A stretch of 64,000 nucleotides of DNA from an uncultured Chlorobiaceae bacterium (lineage in GTDB: Bacteria > Bacteroidota > Chlorobiia > Chlorobiales > Chlorobiaceae): the NCBI GenBank assembly GCA_903851385.1, contig CAINOC010000014.1, positions 94,658 to 158,657 on the forward strand. Reading direction: 5' to 3'. The notes under the pieces were generated by a model, which was given only the letters and a program-made list of their open reading frames with translations, was not told the origin of the DNA and did no database searches. A program made the translations under genes and the position numbers. Below are positions 56,111 to 64,000 of the stretch, piece after piece (the stretch's first letter is position 1; the number at the start of each line of letters is the position of its first letter).

Positions 56111-56953
56111 TTATTTTCCGAGCGAGTAGAGGAGACTGATCTCTGCACTCCATTGATCTGAATCTGGAGTTTCAAGGATCAGGGGTATTTCTTCAAAAGC
56201 AGGATGCCGCATGATGTACGAGAATGCCTCCATCCCGATTGTTCCCTTACCGATGCTCGCATGGCGGTCAAGCCTGCTGCCAAGCGGACGAAGGGCATCA
56301 TTAAGATGCATTCCGCGAAGGTAGCCGAGCCCGACTATCCGATCGAACTCCTTGAAGGTTGTGTCAATTGCTGCGGTTGTCTGCAGGTCATAACCGCTTG
56401 CAAACAGATGGCAGGTGTCGAGGCACACTCCCACCCTTGTCTTATCTTCAACCTGATCAACAAGGGATGCCAGCTGTTCAAACCGGTATCCGAGATTGGT
56501 CCCTTGTCCGGCAGTGTTTTCAATTACAGCGGTTACGTTTTTTGTCGCATTGAGAGCCATATTGATTGATTCTGCTATAAGCTGCAGACACTTGTCCTCA
56601 TCAATAACGTTCAGATGGCTTCCGGGATGAAAGTTCAGCAGACATAGGCCAAGACTTTCCACCCGCTGCATTTCGTCAATAAAGGCTTCCCGTGCATTCC
56701 TGAGCTTCAGAGGGTCAGGGCTGCCCAGGTTGATGAGGTAGCTGTCATGAGGCAGAATGTACTCAGGCTTATAACCACCCTCACTGCAGTTCTTGCGGAA
56801 TGCATCAATTGAAGGTGTCGTAAGTTTCGGAGCTCTCCACTGACGCTGGTTTTTAGTGAACATGGCGAATGCCTTCGCCCCGATACTGATTGCCTGCAAT
56901 GGTGCATTTTCAACTCCTCCGGCTATACTGACGTGTGCTCCAACTCGTTTCAT
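56111..56953 (-). CDS. nfo: Endonuclease IV (AP endonuclease)
   Basis: Zinc-dependent AP endonuclease of base-excision repair, 280 residues. [50 protein letters not shown] and [20 protein letters not shown] carry the metal ligands. The start at 56953 gives the standard MKRVGAHVS beginning; an upstream in-frame Met adds 20 unsupported residues. It is last in the minus-strand group purN-queE-GT2-nfo. Confidence 0.94.
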   Translation of the reverse strand: MKRVGAHVSIAGGVENAPLQAISIGAKAFAMFTKNQRQWRAPKLTTPSIDAFRKNCSEGGYKPEYILPHDSYLINLGSPDPLKLRNAREAFIDEMQRVESLGLCLLNFHPGSHLNVIDEDKCLQLIAESINMALNATKNVTAVIENTAGQGTNLGYRFEQLASLVDQVEDKTRVGVCLDTCHLFASGYDLQTTAAIDTTFKEFDRIVGLGYLRGMHLNDALRPLGSRLDRHASIGKGTIGMEAFSYIMRHPAFEEIPLILETPDSDQWSAEISLLYSLGK

Positions 56954-56975
56954 AAAAAAAGTAAATAGTAAGACA

Positions 56976-57968
56976 TTAATCGGGATTGCCGAATTTCCTG
57001 GCTTGTCCGGCACTAAGATTCAACGTTTCTCTGACGGCAAATGAACTCTCTTTGGCTGATGACGTCGAAAGCATTTCACCAAGAAGACCGGTCGAAAAAA
57101 GCTGGACCCCGAGAATAAGCAGCAGAATACCGAGAAAAAGAATCGGACGGTTGCTGACCGGTTTATGGAGCAGGATTTTATCGAGCGTGACGTAAAGACT
57201 GATAGAAAAACCCAGAAGAAAACTTATAAGCCCGGCCATCCCGAAAAAATGCATGGGACGGCGAAGATATCGGGTGATAAAGAGTACCGAAAGAAAATCG
57301 AACAATCCTGAAAAAAACCTTGATGAGTCGTATTTCGTGGTGCCGAATTGTCTCGCCTGATGCCTTACAGGGAGTTCAGTAATTTTAAACCCCATCCACT
57401 CTGCCAGCACAGGAATATAGCGGTGCATATCTCCACGCAGTTCAAGCCGTCGTGTTACCTCTTTGCGGTACACCTTCAATCCGCAGTTGAAATCGTGAAT
57501 GGTGATACCGGTAAAAACCCGTGTTACCAGATTAAACAGTTTTGAGGGAAGGGTTTTGGAAATCGGATCCTTGCGCTGCTGTTTCCACCCGCTTACAAGA
57601 TCATATCCTTCCTGAAGCTTTTGAATCATCTCCTTAATGGCAAAGGGATCATCCTGCAAATCAGCATCAATGGTGCAGATATAGTTGCCAGTTGCGGCCA
57701 TGAATCCAGCTGAGAGCGCGGCTGTTTTTCCAAAGTTTCTTTGAAACGAAATCAGGCGAAGCTCCGGTCTGGAAAGGATCATATCGCCGATTAACGAGGC
57801 TGAACTGTCTGTTGAGCCGTCATCAACCATAATGATTTCAAAACTGAATGGCTCCTTAAAAAGCTTGTGAAGCTCATTCTCCTGCATTGCAGCATAAAGC
57901 TGTTTTACAAGATCAGGCAGCGATTCCTGTTCATTGTACAGCGGGACGACGATTGAAAGAGAGATCAA
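56976..57968 (-). CDS. GT2 glycosyltransferase (DPM1/GtrB-like, polyprenyl-phosphate sugar)
   Basis: Family 2 glycosyltransferase: [56 protein letters not shown] (DxD-like) and [13 protein letters not shown]. Two C-terminal membrane helices ([37 protein letters not shown]) match enzymes loading sugars onto lipid carriers. I place the start at a TTG at 57968 giving [14 protein letters not shown] frame from a GTG at 58046 is open, but its first 26 codons lie over the TCAGCAC repeat and adjoining DNA and have no family support. No ribosome site is visible for either. Donor sugar unknown. Confidence 0.82.
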   Translation of the reverse strand: MISLSIVVPLYNEQESLPDLVKQLYAAMQENELHKLFKEPFSFEIIMVDDGSTDSSASLIGDMILSRPELRLISFQRNFGKTAALSAGFMAATGNYICTIDADLQDDPFAIKEMIQKLQEGYDLVSGWKQQRKDPISKTLPSKLFNLVTRVFTGITIHDFNCGLKVYRKEVTRRLELRGDMHRYIPVLAEWMGFKITELPVRHQARQFGTTKYDSSRFFSGLFDFLSVLFITRYLRRPMHFFGMAGLISFLLGFSISLYVTLDKILLHKPVSNRPILFLGILLLILGVQLFSTGLLGEMLSTSSAKESSFAVRETLNLSAGQARKFGNPD

Positions 57969-58014
57969 ATTAAACGTATTAAAAGTGAGTAATAAAAAAT
58001 CAGCAATCTTTCGC

Positions 58015-58060
58015 TCAGCACCAAGCACTTTCTTTCTTCTCAGCACTCAGCACTCAGCAC
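58015..58060. repeat. TCAGCAC heptamer tandem repeat
   Basis: TCAGCAC occurs at 58015-58021, CAAGCAC at 58022-58028, and then three perfect TCAGCAC units at 58040-58060 after a T/C-rich spacer. It lies between queE and the GT2 gene. The same heptamer recurs inside the tetR gene at 60069-60151. Confidence 0.9.
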
Positions 58061-58065
58061 TTTCT

Positions 58066-58737
58066 TTATACCCCTCTCATATCGGGTGGCCAGATGTATT
58101 TATGAAGCTGCAGCTGCATTCTGACATTAAGCCGGTCGCTGAGAATCCACCCTGCCAATTCCTGCGGCTCCAGTTTGCCGAACATGACCCCCATCATGAT
58201 GGTAAAAGATTCTGTCAGCCGGTGTTCTAACAGGAGTGATTTAGCCCACTCATAGTCTTGCCGACTTCCAAGGATCATCTTGAACTCAAATTTTTGCCGA
58301 TACGCAGGTTCCGCTTCAAGAGCAAGCTGAATGTTTTCAGGATTGTTTTGATCCGCGACGCCCGAAGAAGGTGCTTTTATGTCGATGATTTTATGGACAC
58401 GAGAATCAACTTCACCAACAGAAAGAAATCCCCCTGTTTCAAGCAGTACAGTATGACCAAGGTCACAGAGTCGCTTCATAAGAGAATAAACAGCAGGCTG
58501 CAGAAGAGGTTCTCCACCCGTGACCTCGATAAAGGGGGCCTGGTAGTTAACAGCTTGCTTGATGATCTCTTCTATTTCAAGGATTTTTGCATCGTGCTCA
58601 GCGTAGGCGGTATCGCATCCAAGACAGTCGTGGCCACATCCAGCAAGCCGTATAAAGGCGCATGGCCACCCGGCAAAGGACGATTCGCCCTGTATGGAAT
58701 GAAAAATCTCACTGATATTGAGAGTGCCGGTGCTCAT
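58066..58737 (-). CDS. queE: 7-carboxy-7-deazaguanine synthase QueE
   Basis: Radical SAM enzyme forming 7-carboxy-7-deazaguanine for queuosine. The 223 residues hold the cluster motif C-x3-C-x2-C in GCGHDCLGCDTAYAEH, preceded by FHSIQGESSFAGWPCAFIRL, and EVTGGEPLLQPAVYSLMKRL. The ATG overlaps the purN stop (ATGA at 58734-58737), so translation is coupled to purN. Other queuosine genes are not in the window. Confidence 0.93.
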   Translation of the reverse strand: MSTGTLNISEIFHSIQGESSFAGWPCAFIRLAGCGHDCLGCDTAYAEHDAKILEIEEIIKQAVNYQAPFIEVTGGEPLLQPAVYSLMKRLCDLGHTVLLETGGFLSVGEVDSRVHKIIDIKAPSSGVADQNNPENIQLALEAEPAYRQKFEFKMILGSRQDYEWAKSLLLEHRLTESFTIMMGVMFGKLEPQELAGWILSDRLNVRMQLQLHKYIWPPDMRGV

Positions 58738-59336
58738 AACTGTTGTTCGGCAAGAAATTTCTCCAGCGCATCAGGGTAAAGTATATGCTCACAGGCAAGT
58801 ACTCTTTCGGCAAGCGTCTCCGGTGTGTCGTCAGGCAAGACAGCTACATGCCGCTGCATGAGAATTTTTCCCTTGTCATACTCCTCATTGACAAGATGTA
58901 CCGTCGCACCGCTTTCTGTTTCTCCTGCTTCAAGCACAGCAGTATGAACATAAATGCCATACATCCCCTCGCCACCGAATTTCGGCAGTAGTGCCGGATG
59001 GATATTGATGATCTTATCGTGAAATGCAGCCACAACGGCGTCAGGTACCTTCCGCATATATCCCGCCAGCACAATAATGCCAATACTCTGTTCCCTGAGG
59101 CACCTTAGCATTGCTGCTGCAAAATCATCAAAAGAGTTGAGTTGTTTTTCTGTGAGATGCACTGTCGCAATACCATTTCGGCGCGCGAACTCCATTGCCC
59201 CGCAATGTGCACGGTTAGAAAGGCAAAGCACAATTTCCGCATTGAGCTGTTTCTTCTTCAGCGCATGAAAGATAGCCTGAAAATTACTTCCGGAGCCGGA
59301 GCAGAAGACCGCTAAGCGGGTTTTGTGGGTACTCAT
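58734..59336 (-). CDS. purN: Phosphoribosylglycinamide formyltransferase (PurN)
   Basis: Folate-dependent step 3 of purine synthesis, 200 residues. AVFCSGSGSNFQAIFHAL, IINIHPALLPKFGGEGMYGI (catalytic Asn and His), GATVHLVNEEYDKGKIL (catalytic Asp) and QRHVAVLPDDTPETLAERVL are visible. It heads the minus-strand group and purF, purH are also in this window, so purine genes are spread through it. Confidence 0.94.
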   Translation of the reverse strand: MSTHKTRLAVFCSGSGSNFQAIFHALKKKQLNAEIVLCLSNRAHCGAMEFARRNGIATVHLTEKQLNSFDDFAAAMLRCLREQSIGIIVLAGYMRKVPDAVVAAFHDKIINIHPALLPKFGGEGMYGIYVHTAVLEAGETESGATVHLVNEEYDKGKILMQRHVAVLPDDTPETLAERVLACEHILYPDALEKFLAEQQL

Positions 59337-59536
59337 GTAACTGTTATGATGTTAAGACGCTACGAATCTTAAAGGAGCCGCTTTTTCCTAATATGCAATC
59401 AAGGAGCCTTCTTTTCAAAAAGCTTAATAAGGGTGCTATAAGATTATAAAATAATAGCAGAGCTTTGATTAGTCACCCTGCCTGTTGTCCCTTAAGTCTT
59501 TTCAGTCCCTGTTCGCTCTACTTTTTTTTGCAGGTA
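59337..59536. other. purN-tetR divergent spacer with repeat element
   Basis: Gene-free DNA between divergent genes. It should hold the purN promoter and contains a 34-bp repeat copy (59481-59514). An AT-rich stretch lies before it; no other gene or tRNA was found. Confidence 0.4.
59481..59514. repeat. Dispersed 34-bp repeat, copy 1
   Basis: CCTGTTGTCCCTTAAGTC followed by TTTTCAGTCCCTGTTC. The copy at 61694-61727 differs at only 3 of 34 positions. Confidence 0.85.
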
Positions 59537-59572
59537 TTAATTTTACGTTGTATATTTACATTGTAAAATTAA
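59537..59572 (+). promoter_or_regulatory. Operator-like dyad directly upstream of tetR
   Basis: TTAATTTTAC (59537-59546) and GTAAAATTAA (59563-59572) are perfect reverse complements 16 bp apart. Inside is a direct repeat TTTACGTTGTA / TTTACATTGTA. The site ends 13 bp before the tetR start, the usual place for an autoregulatory TetR operator. The binding partner is inferred from this position. Confidence 0.7.
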
Positions 59573-59585
59573 TAAATGATTCCTC

Positions 59586-60320
59586 ATGGCAAGACCGATA
59601 AAAAAAGAGCAGATACCAAATCTTCAGGAGGCGATAAAGGAGACTGCGTGGCGGCTGATTGCGGAGTTTGGTGCGCCGGCCCTTTCTTTGCGAGCTATAG
59701 CTCGTGAGTTGAACATTACCGCCCCGGCTATTTACAACTACTTCCCTGATCATGATGCTCTGGTGACAGCTCTCACCATTGATGCATTTACATCATTTGG
59801 TGATGTTCAGCTCAAGGCTCGCGACAGTTTTCCGGAAACGCACTTCCTTGAGCGTTTTCATGCCATTGGTATCGCGTATCGCAGCTGGGCGCTGAGCTAT
59901 CCCCAGCGCTATCATCTTATCTTTGGTACACACATTCCCGGCTACGAACAGCAGCAGATGGAGATTATTCCATCTGCAACCCGTTCCATCAGTGCTCTTG
60001 TCAGTGTGATCGAAGATCTCCGTGTCGCCGATAGGCTGAAGAGTGAGAATTTCCCCGTGCTGCAGTCCTCAGCACTCGCCCCTCAGAAAACTGCCGACTG
60101 CCAATTGCCAACTGTCTTCGCTCAGCACTCGCCCCTCAGCACTCAGCACTCAGAAACTGCCAACTGTCTTGCTGTTGCCCTGATTGTCTGGAGCCGCGTG
60201 CACGGTCTTGTGTCGCTTGAAATTGGCGGCCGCCTTCCTCCGTTCGGGCTGACTGGAGAAGTGCTTTATAACTATGAAATGCAATCAATAGCCAAACAAT
60301 GTATAAAAGAGGGAGAATGA
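59586..60320 (+). CDS. TetR-family repressor with a repeat-derived insert
   Basis: Regulator of 244 residues. The N-terminal HTH is clear (ALSLRAIARELNITAPAIYN, YFPDHDALVTALTID), followed by a ligand-binding domain of the WHG type ending IVWSRVHGLVSLEIGGRLPP. Residues about 162-195 (SSALAPQKTADCQLPTVFAQ, then HSPLSTQHSETANC) are encoded by repeat DNA rather than family sequence and lie in a loop before the last helices. Normal relatives are near 200 residues. The gene overlaps the next by 4 bp (ATGA), and an operator lies upstream, so it likely represses itself and the reductase. Confidence 0.82.
   Translation: MARPIKKEQIPNLQEAIKETAWRLIAEFGAPALSLRAIARELNITAPAIYNYFPDHDALVTALTIDAFTSFGDVQLKARDSFPETHFLERFHAIGIAYRSWALSYPQRYHLIFGTHIPGYEQQQMEIIPSATRSISALVSVIEDLRVADRLKSENFPVLQSSALAPQKTADCQLPTVFAQHSPLSTQHSETANCLAVALIVWSRVHGLVSLEIGGRLPPFGLTGEVLYNYEMQSIAKQCIKEGE
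60068..60170. repeat. Duplicated short-repeat block inside tetR
   Basis: Two related blocks of about 50 bp (60068-60118 and 60121-60170) share CTCAGCACTCGCCCCTCAG and end in CCAACTGTCTT. They are made of the TCAGCAC heptamer seen at 58015-58060 and of GCCAACT-like units. The insert is a multiple of three overall and keeps the frame open. Confidence 0.9.
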
Positions 60321-61621
60321 AAATATTAATTCTTGATGGCTCTCTTGCTGGCGACAGAATCGGCAGTTTTTCGGCTGCCACCTTGCAGGCAGAAATTGCA
60401 AAGCGTGGCTGGTTGTCCGAAGTAGTTGTGCTTCGTGAGAAAAAGATAGGCAACTGCATGGGTGATTTTTTATGCTGGTTTAAAAGCCCCGGCAAGTGCC
60501 ATGTGGCTGACGACCAACTGGAGATATCGAGGAAATACCTTGCAAGCGACCTTGTTATTTTTCTCTCGCCGATTACCTTTGGTGGTTACTCTCCGACGCT
60601 CAAGAAAATGGTTGATCACATGATTCAGAACACCCTGCCATTTTTTGCGACGCACAGCGGGGAGATTCATCATCAGCAACGCTATGAGAGTTATCCCGAC
60701 GTGCTCACCATCGGCTGGCAGCGTGAGCCGAATGAACAGGCTGCATCTGTATTCCGACATCTTGCCTGGCGAAACTCTATCAACTTCTATGCCAAGGTGC
60801 ATGCCTGTGGTATCCTCTATGAAAATCAGGCGGATCGTGATATGGAAGCGCGGCTCCATCGCTTGCTTGATCAGATTGAACGTCATGAATCCGATGCAGA
60901 GGCCACTCTGCCGGTCATCAACCGTTCATCTGCGGCCCCGACTTCCCTTCGTCGGGCACTATTGCTGGTTGGAAGCCCTCGAATAGAGAAAAGCACCTCA
61001 TCATCTCTTGGCTCATATTTCTTTGAGCAGCTGAAGAAGCATGGTGTTGAAAGCGAAACGATCTCTATCTACAAGGCTATCAATACCACAGAGCGGATGG
61101 AAGCACTGCGTCAGGCGATTGCTGCGGCCGATCTGGTCGTTCTTGCTTTTCCGCTCTATGTGGACACGCTGCCTGCTCCTGTTATTTCGGTTCTCCAGGA
61201 TGTTGTGTCGCATGGCACATCGAAAACAAAACCGACACGTTTTGCGGCCATTGTCAATTGCGGTTTCCCCAATGCAAGCCAGAATGCCAGTGCCATTGCG
61301 GTTTGTGCCGAGTTTGCCCGTGAAGCTCAGTTTGAGTGGATGGGAGGGCTTTCTCTTGGCGCAGGAGAAGGGATGGTTCATGCGAAACCACTTGCGGAAC
61401 TTGGAGGACAAGGCGCTCCTCTCAGAAAAGCACTGGAAATAGCAGCAGGGGAGCTTGCCCAGGGCCAACCCGTTTCCGATAATGCACTGCAGTTGCTTGC
61501 CAAACCATTGATGCCTGAATGGATGTACAGGTTGGGTGGCACTATTGGCTGGAAAATGCGGGCAAGGAAGTTTGGCACGCAGAAGCTGCTGAAGGCCAGA
61601 CCTTACCAGCAAGCACTATAG
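60317..61621 (+). CDS. Tandem flavodoxin-like NAD(P)H-dependent FMN reductase
   Basis: Protein of 434 residues with two flavodoxin-fold reductase domains. Domain 1 starts MKILILDGSLAGDRIGSFSA (nucleotide loop near GSLAG) with LVIFLSPITFGGYSPTLKKM. Domain 2 starts ALLLVGSPRIEKSTSSSLGS with LVVLAFPLYVDTLPAPVISV. Such enzymes reduce flavins, quinones or metal ions; fused pairs are less common. The start at 60317 overlaps the tetR stop (ATGA) and gives the standard MKILILDGS; the ATG at 60299 is an alternative. It is probably controlled by the TetR gene next to it. Confidence 0.78.
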   Translation: MKILILDGSLAGDRIGSFSAATLQAEIAKRGWLSEVVVLREKKIGNCMGDFLCWFKSPGKCHVADDQLEISRKYLASDLVIFLSPITFGGYSPTLKKMVDHMIQNTLPFFATHSGEIHHQQRYESYPDVLTIGWQREPNEQAASVFRHLAWRNSINFYAKVHACGILYENQADRDMEARLHRLLDQIERHESDAEATLPVINRSSAAPTSLRRALLLVGSPRIEKSTSSSLGSYFFEQLKKHGVESETISIYKAINTTERMEALRQAIAAADLVVLAFPLYVDTLPAPVISVLQDVVSHGTSKTKPTRFAAIVNCGFPNASQNASAIAVCAEFAREAQFEWMGGLSLGAGEGMVHAKPLAELGGQGAPLRKALEIAAGELAQGQPVSDNALQLLAKPLMPEWMYRLGGTIGWKMRARKFGTQKLLKARPYQQAL

Positions 61622-61822
61622 GATGGAGCTCACTTCAATCTTTGAAGTGAGCTTCTGTTTTTCCACATTTTCAGCCCTAAAGTAGCTGCTCTACCTGTTG
61701 TCCCTGAAGTCCCTTCAGTCCCTGTTCTCTGTCTTCCTTTCTCCCTTCAAATAATTGGGGATTTTTTCTTACCTTTCCGCCTTACGAAAAGCAAGCACAA
61801 CTGATAAATAAATTTTCTGCAA
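61622..61822. repeat. Reductase-purH spacer with the second 34-bp repeat copy
   Basis: The gap contains CACTTCAATC/TTTGAAGTGAG-type pairing right after the reductase stop (weak hairpin) and the 34-bp repeat at 61694-61727: CCTGTTGTCCCTGAAGTC then CCTTCAGTCCCTGTTC. It is 3 mismatches from 59481-59514. No gene is seen. Confidence 0.7.
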
Positions 61823-63400
61823 ATGTCTGATCCTGTCATCAAGCGGGCCTTGGTCTCTGTTTCTGATAAAACCGGTATTGTTGATTTCTGCCGGGAGTTG
61901 AGTGCCATGGGAGTTGAGATTTTCTCAACAGGCGGAACCTTGAAATCACTGCAGGATTCAGGCGTCAGCGCAGCTTCAATCTCCACCATCACCGGCTTTC
62001 CGGAAATCATGGATGGACGGGTAAAAACCCTGCATCCAAAAATACATGGAGGTCTTCTTGCTGTCAGGGAGAATGCCGACCACATCACCGAGGCAAAGGC
62101 AAACGGTATCGACTTTATAGATCTGGTTGTGGTTAATCTTTACCCCTTCGAAGCAACAGTAGCCAGGCCTGGCGTAACCTTCGAAGATGCTATTGAAAAT
62201 ATTGATATTGGCGGTCCCTCAATGCTCCGCAGTGCAGCCAAGAACAACGAGTCTGTCACGGTAGTTACCGACAGCGCCGACTATACGCGTGTTCTTCAGG
62301 AAATGAAGGAGCAGAACGGGTCAACAAAGAGGACGACACGTCTCCTGCTTGCATTAAAGGTTTTTGAACTCACATCCCGTTACGATCGGGCAATTGCATT
62401 GTACCTCACCGGTACTGTCGGTGGTAAACAGCAGGAGGCCGCTACGGTCATGACCGTCAAGCTTGAACGGGAACTCGATATGCGTTACGGAGAGAACCCC
62501 CACCAGAGCGCAGGCTTATATCGCCTTACAGATTCTGACGGGTCACGCTCTTTTGCCGACTTTTTTGAAAAACTGCATGGCAAAGAGCTTTCCTATAACA
62601 ACATGCTTGATATAGCCGCAGCAACAGCCTTGATCGAAGAGTTTCGTGGCGAAGAGCCTACGGTGGTTATTATTAAGCATACCAATCCGTGCGGTGTTGC
62701 ACAGGCTCCAACACTCGTTGAAGCATACCGCAGGGCATTTTCAACCGATACCCAGGCTCCTTTCGGCGGCATTATCGTCTTTAACCGTCCTCTTGATATG
62801 GATACAGCTAAAGCTGTCAATGAGATCTTTACCGAAATTCTCATTGCTCCGGCTTTTGAGGATGGAGTGCTTGATCTGCTCATAAAGAAAAAGGACCGCA
62901 GGCTTGTGCGGCAGAACCATGTCTTGCCGAAAGGTGGCTGGGAGTTCAAGTCCACACCATTCGGGATGCTCGTTCAGGAGCGCGACAGCAAAATAGTTGC
63001 GAAAGAGGATTTGACGGTTGTCACAAAACGGCAGCCTACTAAAGAAGAAGTGGCCGACCTGATGTTTGCCTGGAAGATCTGCAAACATATCAAGTCAAAC
63101 ACCATTCTCTATGTCAAAAACCGTCAGACGTTCGGCGTCGGAGCTGGTCAGATGTCTCGTGTTGACTCATCAAAAATTGCGAGATGGAAAGCCTCTGAGG
63201 TTGGACTCGATCTTCACGGATCCGTTGTAGCGTCAGACGCATTCTTCCCGTTTGCTGATGGTCTGCTTGCAGCAGCTGAGGCTGGAGTCACGGCGGTCAT
63301 CCAGCCAGGCGGATCCATTCGCGATAATGAGGTCATTGAGGCAGCAGATGCCAACAATCTTGCCATGGTTTTTACAGGTATGCGGCATTTCAAGCACTGA
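61823..63400 (+). CDS. purH: Bifunctional AICAR formyltransferase/IMP cyclohydrolase
   Basis: Last two steps of purine synthesis, 525 residues. The N-terminal MGS-like cyclohydrolase domain has [20 protein letters not shown] and [14 protein letters not shown]. The C-terminal formyltransferase has [53 protein letters not shown] and [20 protein letters not shown]. Full length. Confidence 0.97.
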   Translation: MSDPVIKRALVSVSDKTGIVDFCRELSAMGVEIFSTGGTLKSLQDSGVSAASISTITGFPEIMDGRVKTLHPKIHGGLLAVRENADHITEAKANGIDFIDLVVVNLYPFEATVARPGVTFEDAIENIDIGGPSMLRSAAKNNESVTVVTDSADYTRVLQEMKEQNGSTKRTTRLLLALKVFELTSRYDRAIALYLTGTVGGKQQEAATVMTVKLERELDMRYGENPHQSAGLYRLTDSDGSRSFADFFEKLHGKELSYNNMLDIAAATALIEEFRGEEPTVVIIKHTNPCGVAQAPTLVEAYRRAFSTDTQAPFGGIIVFNRPLDMDTAKAVNEIFTEILIAPAFEDGVLDLLIKKKDRRLVRQNHVLPKGGWEFKSTPFGMLVQERDSKIVAKEDLTVVTKRQPTKEEVADLMFAWKICKHIKSNTILYVKNRQTFGVGAGQMSRVDSSKIARWKASEVGLDLHGSVVASDAFFPFADGLLAAAEAGVTAVIQPGGSIRDNEVIEAADANNLAMVFTGMRHFKH

Positions 63401-63437
63401 TTGTAAAGAAAATCTGCATGTGCTGATGAGTACTGCA

Positions 63438-63483
63438 TAAAACAGAAAAGGCGCACTTTTTCAAGTACGCCTTTTCTGTTTTA
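63438..63483. terminator. Long bidirectional terminator after purH
   Basis: A stem of about 20 bp with one mismatch: TAAAACAGAAAAGGCG (63438-63453) plus ACTT pairs with AAGT plus CGCCTTTTCTGTTTTA (63468-63483), loop TTTC. The A/T flanks make it useful for both strands; the next genes on the minus strand end just beyond it. Confidence 0.93.
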
Positions 63484-63530
63484 TCTGAGTTCTTTTCAGG
63501 TATTCTCTGATGAAAGAATAATGAAGAACA

Positions 63531-63734
63531 TTATACCAGTTTCATGGCTGCCGTTGATGTTGACAACCCTGAATGGCGGTAATATCTTCTATGCCCATTG
63601 CGGTAGTAATAATGGTGGTGATGCCTTCGTCCTCCCAAGTGGATATTTACACCAACACCAGCCTGTGCATCAGCCAGAGGAGTACCCAAAAACATTCCGG
63701 CAATTCCTATGGCTATCAACATGGTTTTTTTCAT
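63531..63734 (-). CDS. Small exported histidine/tyrosine-rich protein
   Basis: Protein of 67 residues: signal peptide MKKTMLIAIGIAGMFLGTPL then ADAQA, followed by GVGVNIHLGGRRHHHHYYYR and NGHRRYYRHSG. The clusters of His, Arg and Tyr suggest metal binding or an interaction with a charged surface in the periplasm. An AGGAG site is 7 nt before the ATG at 63734; the ATG at 63737 is 4 nt away and less likely. No known family was recognised. Confidence 0.65.
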   Translation of the reverse strand: MKKTMLIAIGIAGMFLGTPLADAQAGVGVNIHLGGRRHHHHYYYRNGHRRYYRHSGLSTSTAAMKLV

Positions 63735-63796
63735 CATAATTCTCCTGTTCAGTTGTTATTAAATACCGACAGTAATGGTGAACTGTATATTTTCTG

Positions 63797-63964
63797 TCAT
63801 TTTACCGCAGAGACGCCGCTCTGGGTTGCCCCAGTCTGGTTCGCCAAGTACCCGCTTTTTGCATTTCCCGGACTGTTGACACCTGCACCATCAGCATGGA
63901 TAGAAGCTGAGCATCCGGCAAGCGCCATAAGTAGTGTTACTACTGTTAATGCTTTGATCTTCAT
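63797..63964 (-). CDS. Very small lipoprotein
   Basis: Protein of 55 residues: MKIKALTVVTLLMALAGCSA gives a lipobox LAGC with Cys18 as the first mature residue. The rest (SIHADGAGVNSPGNAKSGYL then ANQTGATQSGVSAVK) is small, polar and repeats-free. AGGAG lies upstream of the ATG. The function is unknown. It precedes the exported His-rich gene on the same strand with a 62-bp gap, so they may be co-transcribed. Confidence 0.65.
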   Translation of the reverse strand: MKIKALTVVTLLMALAGCSASIHADGAGVNSPGNAKSGYLANQTGATQSGVSAVK

Positions 63965-64000
63965 AAGAGTCTCCTTGTTTTTCTGTTCTGTTCAGCAAGA

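Noticed and set aside
1..64000. CRISPR arrays, rRNA genes and insertion sequences
   Set aside because: I found no regularly spaced repeats, rRNA cores or transposase genes; the repeats seen are short tandem units only.

Overview
The window looks like chromosome from a green sulfur bacterium (Chlorobium/Pelodictyon group, phylum Chlorobi). The best lineage markers are a RuBisCO-like protein (39257-40561), a BchF/BchV-type vinyl-bacteriochlorophyllide hydratase (35262-35735), a small chlorosome-envelope-like protein (48564-48779), a short RpoD lacking region 1.1, and a long eukaryote-like IleRS. Coding density is high and most of the window is core housekeeping DNA. One accessory island is present at about 12.3-20.4 kb.

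Layout. 0-12.3 kb: thyX (partial, minus), clpP, valS and rpoD; then a minus-strand group (M16 peptidase, LptF/LptG permease, SAM hydrolase); then uvrB. 12.3-20.4 kb, accessory island: a RelE-like toxin with a HigA-like antitoxin, decayed ORF6N and YhcG-type genes, an ORF6N gene cut by a stop codon, and a minus-strand operon hsdR - fused hsdMS - DUF6602 nuclease-like gene, with a decayed fragment at the far end. 20.7-33.6 kb: rel, gcvT, ftsK, nfu, mrp, der, rplM-rpsI, rpsB-tsf (strong terminator), pyrH and recX.

34-41.4 kb holds the most distinctive metabolic cluster: a GldA-like dehydrogenase, bchV/bchF, a two-helix membrane protein, a class II aldolase-SDR fusion, an LsrF-like class I aldolase, the RuBisCO-like protein and another SDR. 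Together they suggest a phosphosugar-cleaving pathway whose substrate is unknown. 41.4-48.5 kb: lptE, a HEPN protein and a nucleotide-sugar block (rfbA, rfbC, rfbD, rfbB, galE, manC) that would make dTDP-rhamnose, UDP-galactose and GDP-mannose for surface glycans. 48.5-64 kb: the chlorosome-like gene, ileS, a dksA-like gene without its zinc finger, purF, a membrane protein, tRNA-Ala(GGC), ftsX, a minus-strand group purN-queE-GT2-nfo, a tetR with an adjoining operator and a coupled double-domain flavodoxin-like reductase, purH, and two tiny exported proteins.

The main oddities are three perfect long palindromes inside ORF6N coding DNA, short tandem repeats scattered between genes and once duplicated inside the tetR reading frame, the premature stop in the ORF6N gene, an ORF6N/YhcG chimera joined at a shared GAACAG-like point, Mrp without its CxxC, and DksA with one of four cysteines.
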